64,000 bases of DNA from assembly GCF_002104765.1 (NCBI RefSeq), contig NZ_NCXM01000003.1, positions 186,001 through 250,000 on the forward strand. The letters are read 5' to 3'. Of this stretch, positions 25,259-34,148 are shown one piece after another. Source of the DNA: Mycolicibacterium vulneris (GTDB taxonomy: Bacteria > Actinomycetota > Actinomycetes > Mycobacteriales > Mycobacteriaceae). The position numbers and the translations under genes are program-made. Every line of letters begins with the position of its first letter. Positions within the stretch are counted from its first letter, which is position 1. The notes under the pieces are model-generated. The model had not been told where the DNA came from. It searched no databases and worked only from the letters and a program-made list of their open reading frames with translations.

Positions 25259-28009
25259 TTAACGCGTCTGTGACCGCCGGTTGAACACGTGTGGTCTTTT
25301 CTCACTCTGGCGTTCGGGGTCTGATCGCTGACTCCTCGTTCGCCCGGTCTGGGTAGCCAGCGTTGCTTGCCGCTGACGGCTTCGGCGCAGCGGTATTCCC
25401 CATCCGTTGGCGAGCTTGCGCAAAGTCCCGTGGGAGACCTCGAAGTCCCGCTCCATGTCCCTCAGGCTGCGGTTTTTGGTTACGTACTCCGCATAAAACC
25501 GCTCCCGGGTGATAACTGACGTGGCGCGACGAGGTGGGTTGCGGCGCACGGGAATTCCGAGATTATGCGCTCGCCTGGCCAGGACTTGCCTGTCGACGCC
25601 CGCGTCGAGCGCCATGTCGGTTAGGCTGCGCTTGTTGACCATGTACTCCTGGTAGATCCAGGCCTCGGAAATGGGCGGCGTTACGCGGCGCTTGTGTATT
25701 CCGAGCTCGCTGGCTCTCGCGCGCAGTGTCCATGGACTGATGCCGACTTCGAGCGCGATGTCTTCCATCGTGCGTTCGTTGACGATGTACTCTCGGTACA
25801 GCCACTCGGCGTCCACGGGTTTCGGTAGCACCGAGACAAGATTAATGACAATGCCCTGCTCGACGGCCAGTTGTTTAACGACATCTGAATCGATGCCGAA
25901 ATACTTTCCGATGGCGTAGAGCGACCATTTCTTCTGTTCGTGCAGTCGGGCGAGTTCAGCACCCGGTAGTCGAAGGCGTGCGCGGTCGAGGCGTGTGGGC
26001 TTCTTTGGCCGCTGTTGTCCTCGGCATACGGGTTGAGGCAGCGGCGACCTTTCCAGGAGGTGGCGAACTACCCTCGGCCGCACACCCATGCCTTCGGCAG
26101 CGCCACTGATCGATCGCGGTCCCGCGAGGATCGCTTGATGGAGTACTTCGATATTGAGCGCCTCGACGTCGGGTCCGGGCAGGTCGAGATCGGCGACCAA
26201 TGATAGCGGCGGCGACCATGCGACGGGCTCATCAACGATCCTGTGCTGCTGGAGAAATCGTGATGCGATGGTGTCGAGCCGATCAGCAATTGGGGGTGCG
26301 AGCAATTCGATGGGTTCTAGGACATGGCCCGCCGGTTCAGGATTGCGTGCGGTGAAGGGGGACATGTCGGCGGGCAACATGCTGATCCGTTCGAACATCC
26401 AGTTCCGGACTCGTTGTCCAGTGTGGGCGCAGTCCAGGTTCCCGAAATCGGTCGACGCGAATATTTCCCGCCAATCGTTGTCTGGCAAGAGTTTTCGGTA
26501 GTCCAGACGCCGTCGCGTCGCATAGTCGATCGGGCTCGGGTGATCAGCCAGATGGTCGGCCAGCCTCGTCAGTGCTGTCGCGACGTTAGGCCACCACCCG
26601 TGGTCACGCAGGAGCAATCTGACACGAATCCAAGGGTTTTCAGCATGTTTGGCTGCTAATCGCGCGATCGCGAGGTTCTTTGCCATCTCGGGTTCGGAAG
26701 CGCGATTGCCCACCGCGAGCAGCAGCATGGCCAGGCCCGCTCGTGTGGCGCCGCGCCGCCCGGTCCTTCGGTCCGGGGGCAGCAGCCGAATCGCCCAGTC
26801 GCTCCACAGGCAGGTAGGGATACTGCGTAGGGCTGACGCATCTAGTTTACGTGACCATCGCGGTAACGGCTCCCACGCTCGGTATCGCAGTTGGTCCAAC
26901 GGGCCCATTGAATCCCGAAGTGCCCGCACCGTTACCGCGTCGATGACGGGATTGCGGTTTCTCGTGGTCAAAGCCCCGTTGTAAACGCTGTTGCCGGCTT
27001 GGCGGCGCGTGGCCAGCAATGGCTGCATCCGGGTGGCGGCCTCGTCCACGCTGCGACACAGCAGGACCTCAAGCGCGGAAGTGATTCCCACCGCGGCTAT
27101 CAGCGCCGGCACCGTGCGACGCGTCTTCGGCGAGGCGCGCCACCGCCGGACCTCCACGCTGTCCCACACGGCGACGAGGTCGCTGCCCGGATGCAGCGAC
27201 GTGATGACCGTGCGCTCACGCGGATCGATTGCCTCAGCAAACCGCATCGCCAACAGCCGCAGGTCCGCGAGGAACTGTTTCGTCGACGCCGGCATCGTTC
27301 CGTATAAGCCCGCAGCTACCGTCGCGTCGGAGAGAATGTTGGATAGCGCCGCCTGCGCTTTGAGGAACGGATGTCCTTTCGTCAGAGCACTGGTTGATGT
27401 TGCCGACAGAAGATGTCCACAACGACTTCCGTCCGGTGCAGTTGCACGACACAGTTCGGGAGCAGGGACGAGATCGCCCCTGAGCCAGCCGCGGCTGGTG
27501 CGTTGGGTATGTCCGCACGCCGGGCAGCTATCAGCGAGCAAGCGGAAATGCTTCTGGCAGGCAAACACCCACGGCAGTCGCCACTCCAGCTGCCAACGTC
27601 CGTGCGAATCGGCCACACACTCCGGACAGAATCGGAACCGGCGGAAGGGCCAGCTCATCTTCATCTGCCGTTGGGCGACATCGACGGTGCCTACCAGGCC
27701 GTCGAATCGCCGCCACGTCAACGCCTCGATGAAGGCGGCGTCAACACCCGTCGCCGCGGAGATGGATCGCAGTTCCGCTTCCGTGAGGTGTGCGGTGAGG
27801 TCCAGCCGACCCAGCGAGTGCGGCCTTGGCACGAGGCTCCGGGGAAGAATCACGCTGAGAAACTTGCCCCACTGAAGATCGAGGCACTGTGCCAGTGCCG
27901 CCAACCACGACTCGAGTGCCTCCCCGGGCACCGGCATGATACCCAGCGGGAGCGTTCGCGGACCCAGCCGCGCTCCCGACATCTCGACCGCCGTTGCCAT
28001 AGAGATCAA
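25259..28009 (-). CDS. TniQ/TnsD-like target-selection protein with tandem HTH repeats
   Basis: 916 aa, large for the family and closer to TnsD in size. The N-terminal TniQ domain has the paired zinc site: C128/C131 in FCPEC, C151/H154 in CQKH, C162/C165 in SCPAC. After a long middle region the C terminus carries three 43-aa repeats (about 733-775, 781-823, 834-876; each pattern W/F-Y-x-EY-x-x-x-x-R-x-x-x-D followed by LGI-x-x-RR) and a weaker copy before them, all HTH-like; a basic tail follows. TTG 28009 overlaps the XRE stop; ATG 28000 is an alternative. By analogy with TnsD it should bind the attachment site and recruit TnsC, and the adjacent dnaB 3' end is the obvious candidate. Confidence 0.88.
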   Translation of the reverse strand: MISMATAVEMSGARLGPRTLPLGIMPVPGEALESWLAALAQCLDLQWGKFLSVILPRSLVPRPHSLGRLDLTAHLTEAELRSISAATGVDAAFIEALTWRRFDGLVGTVDVAQRQMKMSWPFRRFRFCPECVADSHGRWQLEWRLPWVFACQKHFRLLADSCPACGHTQRTSRGWLRGDLVPAPELCRATAPDGSRCGHLLSATSTSALTKGHPFLKAQAALSNILSDATVAAGLYGTMPASTKQFLADLRLLAMRFAEAIDPRERTVITSLHPGSDLVAVWDSVEVRRWRASPKTRRTVPALIAAVGITSALEVLLCRSVDEAATRMQPLLATRRQAGNSVYNGALTTRNRNPVIDAVTVRALRDSMGPLDQLRYRAWEPLPRWSRKLDASALRSIPTCLWSDWAIRLLPPDRRTGRRGATRAGLAMLLLAVGNRASEPEMAKNLAIARLAAKHAENPWIRVRLLLRDHGWWPNVATALTRLADHLADHPSPIDYATRRRLDYRKLLPDNDWREIFASTDFGNLDCAHTGQRVRNWMFERISMLPADMSPFTARNPEPAGHVLEPIELLAPPIADRLDTIASRFLQQHRIVDEPVAWSPPLSLVADLDLPGPDVEALNIEVLHQAILAGPRSISGAAEGMGVRPRVVRHLLERSPLPQPVCRGQQRPKKPTRLDRARLRLPGAELARLHEQKKWSLYAIGKYFGIDSDVVKQLAVEQGIVINLVSVLPKPVDAEWLYREYIVNERTMEDIALEVGISPWTLRARASELGIHKRRVTPPISEAWIYQEYMVNKRSLTDMALDAGVDRQVLARRAHNLGIPVRRNPPRRATSVITRERFYAEYVTKNRSLRDMERDFEVSHGTLRKLANGWGIPLRRSRQRQATLATQTGRTRSQRSDPERQSEKRPHVFNRRSQTR
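25382..25813 (-). repeat. three tandem 43-codon HTH-like repeats within the large tniQ
   Basis: Protein-level repeats: repeat 1 starts DAEWLYREYIVNERTMED, repeat 2 SEAWIYQEYMVNKRSLTD, repeat 3 TRERFYAEYVTKNRSLRD, each ending near GIxxRR. DNA-level identity is lower, so they are old duplications kept by selection. A degenerate fourth copy (KKWSLYAIGKYFGI) lies upstream in the protein. Confidence 0.8.
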
Positions 28010-28302
28010 TCCGGGCGAGTTTGACGATCCCGGTGTGATGAGTGCGCTTGCGGAGCCATCAAATCGCAGATGGACACCTGCAAAGCGTCGGCGATGTCAA
28101 AGAGTCGCTCGTAGAGCAGCCCGCGGCGGCCGAATTCCACGTCGATAAGCACGTTGCGTGTCACACCGGACCTCAGCGCGAGGGTTTCCTGCGTCATGCC
28201 CTGTTCAGTACGCACCCTGCGGATGTTGGCCCCGACGTGTAGTCGGGATTGCTCCCATTGCGCCACGCGTTCCGGAGTGTTCTGATTCGGACGAGTGGGC
28301 AC
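28006..28302 (-). CDS. XRE-family transcriptional regulator 2
   Basis: 98 aa from a GTG. Paralogue of the XRE protein at 21733, with the same MPTRP start and the same HTH core (RTEQGMTQETLALRSGVTRN, VEFGRRGLLYERLFDIADAL). Its stop codon overlaps the start of the large TniQ gene, so regulator and target selector are translated from one message. The CTACTAGTAG palindrome lies 37 bp upstream in the region shared with the divergent second tniQ. Predicted to repress both directions. Confidence 0.88.
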   Translation of the reverse strand: MPTRPNQNTPERVAQWEQSRLHVGANIRRVRTEQGMTQETLALRSGVTRNVLIDVEFGRRGLLYERLFDIADALQVSICDLMAPQAHSSHRDRQTRPD

Positions 28303-28339
28303 CGCTTCAGTTATCGGCGAACCCCGCCCGATGTCTGCC

Positions 28340-28349
28340 CTACTAGTAG
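28340..28349 (-). promoter_or_regulatory. CTACTAGTAG operator E (divergent tniQ promoters)
   Basis: Perfect palindrome in the 144-bp region between XRE2-tniQ(large) and tniQ(small), 37 bp before the XRE2 start and 97 bp before the small tniQ start. A single XRE site could therefore control both target-selector genes. Confidence 0.75.
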
Positions 28350-28446
28350 TACATTGACGTGGTGGTTGCTGACTGTGCCGGCGGTGCTGCGTTCAGCTGG
28401 CTCTGGCAGCGGGTCCGCTGTCGAACGGGGCTGACTGGGCGTTGTC

Positions 28447-30117
28447 ATGTTGGAACTGTTGCCGAGTCGCCCTGCGCTACACCCGGCTGAAGCGCTGGAC
28501 GGCTACCTCGAGCGGCTCGCCGAGGCGAACGGGCTCTCCACCGCGACCTTGCACAAGCTCATGCGTGAGGCGCTTGGCACAGACCCAATGGCGTTGGTGT
28601 TTCTGATGATCAAGCCTCAGCGCGCCGCCGTCGAAGCGATTGCCGATCTTGGCGGGGCTGACCGCGCGGCGCTCACTGCAGCCACGCTGGTGCGTTATGG
28701 CGACGGGCTGCCGCTCCATCTGGAGGGGCTTGATCCCAGCCGGCGGCACACGTACCGCAGCCTCGTCGCACAGGGCTGGTTCCCCCCGCATGGCTCCCAA
28801 GCCTGCCCCATATGCCTGGCACGTGACGGGATATGGAGGTTGGAGTGGCGGCTGCCTCTGGTCGCGGTATGCAGGATTCACGATGTGGAACTGCTCACCC
28901 AATGCGCTGCGTGCCAACGGCGTTTCCGGATACGGAGGCACTCCCCCATGCGCCCGTCGGTAGGTCCAGACCAGCTGTGCGGCAACCCGATCGGACTTCA
29001 GCGCCACTGCGCGTGGCCGATCGTGAACCAAAGAACCCGACGTGCAGCACCGGCAGCAGTCGCCGCCGTGAACATGGTTGCGCTGGCGCTGGCGGGTCGG
29101 CGCGTCGACATGCTGGGCCGCGAAGTCGATCCTCGAATCTTTCTCGCCGAATTGCGGCACGTCGCGACGATGCTGCTCCACCTCCTTACTACCGCCCGCG
29201 ATTCTGCATCACCCGAATGGTCACGCCTCATCCACAACGAATCCGCCTCACGTACGGCAGAACTGCGCAACCCCCGGTGGGGAATCAGTCCGCCCAGGAG
29301 CTCTGCATTACGCGGACACGTTCTCGCAGAAGCCAACGCCATCCTCGGTCAGTCCACGCTCACCAACGCCGGAGCGCGCCTCGCGACATGGCTGGCGCCG
29401 ATCTCGGGCGTCGCCAACGGACCGAATAACTGGCTGCTCAATCGCACCACCCGCACCGCGACGACCCACGAGTTGATCATTGCAGCCCTTTCGGGGCGAC
29501 ATCACGTTGGCCGCCGGCTCAACGGGATGAGGGTCCGGCAGCTGCCACCGATCTGCGCGGTCCCTCAACTGCTCGATCTCGAGCTGTTCGTCGAGTTCTT
29601 CGACGACATGCTTGGCGGCTATCAATGGACGGGCCGGCTCTACGTCTCGCTGTGCCTGGCGCGATCGGTCACCGCGGCACAGAACTGGCCGGCAGCCGCA
29701 ACACAGCTCGGACTAGATCCAGCGATCGGCTGGCGAACGGCACGAGCCGCGAGCGGTCGAATGCGTGCGACACCGGAGGTATTCGCCGATGCGGTGCGCC
29801 GAACCCTGCGTGTGCTGCCGCGGGACCGCAACTTCCGTCAGCGTGAAACTCGCGTTGCGGCCCTCGCCTCCGACCCCAGTGCCTGGTTCGACCGCTGGCG
29901 CACATCATCTCGGCCCGATCGTCGCCCGGCATCGTTGCTGTATGCCATCACCTGGATGTGGTGTGAGCCGGCTCAGGGATGGCTCGGGGCAAGCCCTGCT
30001 TGGCAGAACTCCGTGACTGCGCGCGCTAAGGCTAGCTACCGCGAGTTTTCGGAGCGGCTCGCGCCCGCCGCTGAGGCAGGCCTGCGGTCACTGGTGCTCG
30101 ACGAGCGCCCTGGCTGA
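28447..30117 (+). CDS. TniQ-family protein (smaller)
   Basis: 556 aa. N-terminal TniQ domain with its zinc ligands: C120/C123 (ACPIC), C142/H145 (CRIH), C153/C156 (CAAC), and the family phrase WRLEWRLPLVAVC. The remainder is helical and Arg rich without the HTH repeats of the larger TniQ. Divergent from XRE2-tniQ(large), it ends inside the tnsC gene (82-bp convergent overlap). Two TniQ proteins may give two target choices, or the two may act together. It is not the host's only route, since no CRISPR components are present. Confidence 0.88.
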   Translation: MLELLPSRPALHPAEALDGYLERLAEANGLSTATLHKLMREALGTDPMALVFLMIKPQRAAVEAIADLGGADRAALTAATLVRYGDGLPLHLEGLDPSRRHTYRSLVAQGWFPPHGSQACPICLARDGIWRLEWRLPLVAVCRIHDVELLTQCAACQRRFRIRRHSPMRPSVGPDQLCGNPIGLQRHCAWPIVNQRTRRAAPAAVAAVNMVALALAGRRVDMLGREVDPRIFLAELRHVATMLLHLLTTARDSASPEWSRLIHNESASRTAELRNPRWGISPPRSSALRGHVLAEANAILGQSTLTNAGARLATWLAPISGVANGPNNWLLNRTTRTATTHELIIAALSGRHHVGRRLNGMRVRQLPPICAVPQLLDLELFVEFFDDMLGGYQWTGRLYVSLCLARSVTAAQNWPAAATQLGLDPAIGWRTARAASGRMRATPEVFADAVRRTLRVLPRDRNFRQRETRVAALASDPSAWFDRWRTSSRPDRRPASLLYAITWMWCEPAQGWLGASPAWQNSVTARAKASYREFSERLAPAAEAGLRSLVLDERPG

Positions 30118-31265
30118 CCGGACCGGCGATTCTCGCTTCGTTTCAATGAGGGCGGGACGTCCTCGGCAGTAGATGATGTCTTAGCGGTCCGCGTCTTTGA
30201 TCCTGCATTCTTCTTGACCGCCTTGAGGAGACCTTCTCGATCCATCATTTCGCGCCGCCTCAATTCAGCCCGATCACTGAGGGTCACTGCATCGAGGTGG
30301 GCGCGCACGATCCTGTGGGTGCCGTCGTCGGTCGCCGCGAGCGTCGCTTCGCAGATCAATTCTTTGAGATCTTGAAAGTAGCCTTGCGTGCGAAACCATA
30401 TTTCCCCCGCAAGGTCTCGGTACAGCATCCCCGGCCTGCCCGCTGGTAGATGGGGAAGAAGTTGCTTCTCGATGTCTCGGATTACGCGCTGCCATGCGCG
30501 CTGCTCATCGGGTTCGTCTATCTCGTATTGGGTTACCAAGATTGTTTTCGACCTGCCCTGGATCTGCGGATCATTCAATAGCCCACCCCCTAATAGGTTG
30601 GCCCCAACCAACACAAGGCTCGCATTGGTTTCACCCAGGACGGTGTTGAGAAATTTGATGTGGTCAAGAACAGGACGCGTTCTGCCCCACTCGGTCCTCA
30701 GCAGATTGACATCATCGATCACCACCACTTGAGCCCGGTGACGGATGACCGCCTTGATCGCGCTCCTAGTGGTGGCATGGGCGGTGCTATCGCTGGGCAA
30801 GCGGTGAAAGTCCAAGACTTGTGATTCAAGCGCCTTCACCTGAGCGTCTTCTTGGAGGTTGAAAATCACTACTGGGCACAGGTCACATTCAACGTCCGGC
30901 GTCGGATACCACACCGGGTAGCCCCCGGCAGCTACGCTAGCGTGTTCAGTCCAGCCGAGGTAGCACTGCCGTGCCCAGTTCATGACAAATGCGCTCTTGC
31001 CGATCGTGTTCGGCCCGGTGATGACCGCAATCTGCTTAGCGCCGGGCAGCGTTTCACTGTTGAATTCCACGATCGCGTTTAATCGCTTAGTTACCGCGTT
31101 GAATTGAGTGGTCTCGAAGTAACACTGACGAAGCCACCGCCTCAACTGCTTGATATGGGATCTGCGCGGCGCATCGCCGAGGGCGTTCCACTGCTTGAGT
31201 GTCAGCGGCGCCGGTTCGGCTGGTGGAGCAGAGATGCACCAGTCATGCCAGCAGCGAGAGTCCAC
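30036..31265 (-). CDS. tnsC: TnsC-like AAA+ transposition regulator
   Basis: 409 aa from GTG 31265, seven bases after tnsB. Walker A GPNTIGKS at residues 84-91 and Walker B VVVIDD at about 180-185; a C-terminal basic, Ser/Arg-rich tail starts near residue 350. TnsC links the target-bound TniQ/TnsD to the TnsAB transposase and uses ATP. Third gene of tnsA-tnsB-tnsC. Its 3' end overlaps the convergent small tniQ. Confidence 0.9.
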   Translation of the reverse strand: MDSRCWHDWCISAPPAEPAPLTLKQWNALGDAPRRSHIKQLRRWLRQCYFETTQFNAVTKRLNAIVEFNSETLPGAKQIAVITGPNTIGKSAFVMNWARQCYLGWTEHASVAAGGYPVWYPTPDVECDLCPVVIFNLQEDAQVKALESQVLDFHRLPSDSTAHATTRSAIKAVIRHRAQVVVIDDVNLLRTEWGRTRPVLDHIKFLNTVLGETNASLVLVGANLLGGGLLNDPQIQGRSKTILVTQYEIDEPDEQRAWQRVIRDIEKQLLPHLPAGRPGMLYRDLAGEIWFRTQGYFQDLKELICEATLAATDDGTHRIVRAHLDAVTLSDRAELRRREMMDREGLLKAVKKNAGSKTRTAKTSSTAEDVPPSLKRSENRRSGQPGRSSSTSDRRPASAAGASRSENSR

Positions 31266-31271
31266 GTGTAA

Positions 31272-33431
31272 TCAGTCCTCGGTCAATAGGTCCGGCCACC
31301 GCGTACGGATCGATACATCGCGCGACACGGCCGTCGCGGTCGGATCGTCTATGTGTTTCTTCAGCGGATACTCATGGATGGCGCGTTGCGCTTCGTTGTG
31401 ATCCCGGCGTGCTTGTTCAACGCGAAGTGTCGCCGCCACAACAGGATTCCAGTCCCCGGACGGTTTAGTGACCCGAGACAGCTCCGTTAATTCGTCGAGG
31501 ATCTGGCGCGTCGCGGAATTTCTGTTGAGAACCGTGTTGCCGCCTCGATCACGGACCCGGCGGCAGGCGGTGGCGACGATGCGGGCAGTCATCGGGGCAT
31601 CCGTGCACATAGCGCCGCGCCATAGCACAGGATCCACCCGGTCGGTCACGGGGTCGCGAAACCAGATACGCGACACATCGTGCGGATCGACGTGAAACGG
31701 TGCCGCACGATCGCCATCGCGGAAGTAACCGACAGGTACAGTTCGGTAGTCGTTGAGCACCGGCGAGTCGTAAACCAAGTTGGCGCACTCGACGCCCTGA
31801 TGACTGATGGTCAGCCATTTCACAGGTAAGAATTGGTAAATCAGATCGGGTGTTTGCGGCACGTCGATTCGGCCCGTGGCCTCTGTACATGCATCCCACA
31901 TCTCCAGTGGACACATCCTCGCTCCCGGCTCGCCGTCAAGGATCATGCCGGTGTGCCAGTCACGGTGATAGTCCAGCGCGACGAACCGCCGTAAGTGGTC
32001 TTGCAGCTGCTGAGCTGTCATCAACGGTTCTTTAGACACCAACCGCCCGCGTTCAGAAGTGTTGCGTCCCTTATAACCTGGGTACTGCTGCAGAGCTCGC
32101 TGCAACGTTTCATGCCAGCGTTCGACGTGAGGATTATCCGTTGGATGACCGCCACGGCTTAACAGCAAGTCAATCCCAAGGGTACGAAGCAGCGCCCGAA
32201 ACAGCCTGCAAACAAAGATCGCGCCTTGATCGGCATGGATCGCGTCCGGACGTACCGAAGGAATATGGTGCGCACCCTGCAACGTCGTAAAATCTGGCGC
32301 GAACAGCTGGCGTCCAACACGTACTGAAATGTGAGACAAGTCGAGGTGCTCCGGCAAGCCGACCCATCGCCAATCAGTCATCGTGGTCCCCCGCACGACG
32401 GCAGAAAATGGACGACAGATGTCGTAGACCATCAGCCCAGCGTCTACGCCGTCAGCGCTTCGCGGTGTCACACGCAGCGCCACAACGACCCGCGTGCAGA
32501 CATCTATCGCCGTCAAAATCTCGACGCTATAAGGCTTTCCGCTCAGCGGCGAATAGACCAAATTGTCCGCCCTCGTTGCGTCAATAGCGACCACCTGGCC
32601 GGGGCGGATGGCGGGAAAATGTTGCGTGCCCGATGTCTCCCGCAAACGGTTGCTGCGCTGAGCGCGCGGCGTCGCCCCTCGCTGCTTCCTTAGCTGTGAA
32701 ATAAACTCGCCAGAGAGTCTCTGTGGGATCACCAGATCCTTGGCGCCGTCATCTTTGAGTCGCACGAGCGCCCGCCGATGGATCTCTGCGTCCGCTACCG
32801 TCGACTTATCACCGTCGAGGGCGTCGACCTCTTGCACAGCTGCTTCTCGATATCGCAGATCTATCAGATCCCACGACTTCCGGCCACGCAGGCTGCGACC
32901 GTCGATGAGCGCCCTTAGCCCACCGTCCTTCCATCCCCGCAGCCATTTCCTGATCGTGCTGGGATTCGTTGTGATGGCGCGTATCTCGCCATCCTGAACG
33001 CGCCGCTGGACAGCCCGGTCACGAACGAGTTCCTCTGCGAGAACGCCGGCCATGACCTCGCACCGCCGAGTTTCAGAAACCCCGAACCCGGGCCCGAACG
33101 GATATCGCGGCTCACCCTCGCGCGCAAGTTCACGATGACCTTCCCGGTAACCGGTAAAAATCTCTTGCACCACCTCCAAGCGGTCCAACGCCGTAGTCCT
33201 AGCATTCTCATCAATGGCATCCCAGAGGGGTCGCAGCGCATCGGCCATCGGTGCAACTTCGCCCGCCCGAACTTCACGCACCGCAATCACGTCTAAGTAC
33301 CCGATGACCTCAAGACCGCCGAAGGCGTCCCTGATCGTCCACCCCGACACCCCGATCGACACCACCACCCCCGTGCCTCGACCCGTGAGTACGCGTGCCC
33401 CCTCGGTAAGGGCCGTACGCCCATCAGACAT
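31272..33431 (-). CDS. tnsB: TnsB-like DDE transposase
   Basis: 719 aa from ATG 33431, which overlaps the tnsA stop by 8 bp; a longer frame to 33527 runs only inside tnsA. N-terminal HTH segments (TTNPSTIRKWLRGWKDGGLRAL) are followed by an RNase H-type integrase core with the acidic triad D284 (AIDATRAD), D401 (HADQGA) and E437 (NPHVERWHETL), a DD(35)E spacing, then a beta-barrel and C-terminal region of the Tn7/Mu family. It binds the element ends and joins the 3' ends to target DNA. All catalytic residues are intact. Confidence 0.93.
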   Translation of the reverse strand: MSDGRTALTEGARVLTGRGTGVVVSIGVSGWTIRDAFGGLEVIGYLDVIAVREVRAGEVAPMADALRPLWDAIDENARTTALDRLEVVQEIFTGYREGHRELAREGEPRYPFGPGFGVSETRRCEVMAGVLAEELVRDRAVQRRVQDGEIRAITTNPSTIRKWLRGWKDGGLRALIDGRSLRGRKSWDLIDLRYREAAVQEVDALDGDKSTVADAEIHRRALVRLKDDGAKDLVIPQRLSGEFISQLRKQRGATPRAQRSNRLRETSGTQHFPAIRPGQVVAIDATRADNLVYSPLSGKPYSVEILTAIDVCTRVVVALRVTPRSADGVDAGLMVYDICRPFSAVVRGTTMTDWRWVGLPEHLDLSHISVRVGRQLFAPDFTTLQGAHHIPSVRPDAIHADQGAIFVCRLFRALLRTLGIDLLLSRGGHPTDNPHVERWHETLQRALQQYPGYKGRNTSERGRLVSKEPLMTAQQLQDHLRRFVALDYHRDWHTGMILDGEPGARMCPLEMWDACTEATGRIDVPQTPDLIYQFLPVKWLTISHQGVECANLVYDSPVLNDYRTVPVGYFRDGDRAAPFHVDPHDVSRIWFRDPVTDRVDPVLWRGAMCTDAPMTARIVATACRRVRDRGGNTVLNRNSATRQILDELTELSRVTKPSGDWNPVVAATLRVEQARRDHNEAQRAIHEYPLKKHIDDPTATAVSRDVSIRTRWPDLLTED

Positions 33432-34098
33432 CCCACAACTCCTCATCCACAGCGACAAAAGAATCGTCATCAATCGGCGCCATGAGGTCGACGCTGAGCG
33501 CGCCGAGCCAAATAAGGTGCCATACAACCGATTTCAGCTCACCTGAGCCGTCATCAAACGCAAATAAGTCTCCAAGAGAGATACCATCGGCGCCGGCAAC
33601 ACGTCGGATCAGGCCAATCTGCCGGGGCAGCCAATCGGGACGTCGCCTGAAACCGTGCAGCCACAATAGGTTCAAGCGTTCAACCGTGGCTAGTCCATTG
33701 AAGACCTCATACCGCCAGCCGACCGTCTCACAACATTTACGCGTAACCTCGGCCTGAAACGAGAAGGTCTCGTCCTGCTCGTCAAGCCGCCGAGCATCCC
33801 AGACAGTGACGTCGTCCTCAGCCGAGAGACTGAGCAAGTCCGGCGTGTGACGGCCGGGCGTCGGTCCACCCCACGACAGTCGAAATGGCTGTGAGACCAG
33901 CCAACTGACGCGCGGATCGCGATCACATTTACGCAGTAGATCGTGCTCGAGACCGGACTCCAACCAGACGTGGTCATCGTTGCTCATCGAGAACGCCGAC
34001 ACCGGAATGTGCCGCGCGTGCCACGAGGCACGAGTTTCACGGACGGGTTGCAGCGAACGCAGCGGCGGACTGTTGCGCGCTTGCCAGTCCCAGATCAC
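33424..34098 (-). CDS. tnsA: TnsA-like endonuclease subunit of the heteromeric transposase
   Basis: About 224 aa if it starts at GTG 34098 (MIWDWQARN); the frame is open to ATG 34443, but that N-terminal part is low-complexity and overlaps a better ORF in another frame. Family-like segments: NSPPLRSLQPVRETRASWHARHIP, ESGLEHDLL, SWLVSQPFRLSW, RHTPDLLSL and VTVWDARR. TnsA cuts the 5' ends, giving cut-and-paste transposition. E in ESGLE and D in TPDLL fit the catalytic acids; where the Lys is expected I read WDARR, so Arg may replace it. Confidence 0.85.
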   Translation of the reverse strand: MIWDWQARNSPPLRSLQPVRETRASWHARHIPVSAFSMSNDDHVWLESGLEHDLLRKCDRDPRVSWLVSQPFRLSWGGPTPGRHTPDLLSLSAEDDVTVWDARRLDEQDETFSFQAEVTRKCCETVGWRYEVFNGLATVERLNLLWLHGFRRRPDWLPRQIGLIRRVAGADGISLGDLFAFDDGSGELKSVVWHLIWLGALSVDLMAPIDDDSFVAVDEELWDV

Positions 34099-34148
34099 CT
34101 CTTCGCGGACCCCCGACCGGAACGTCCACCTGACTGCGCCAACGGCTT

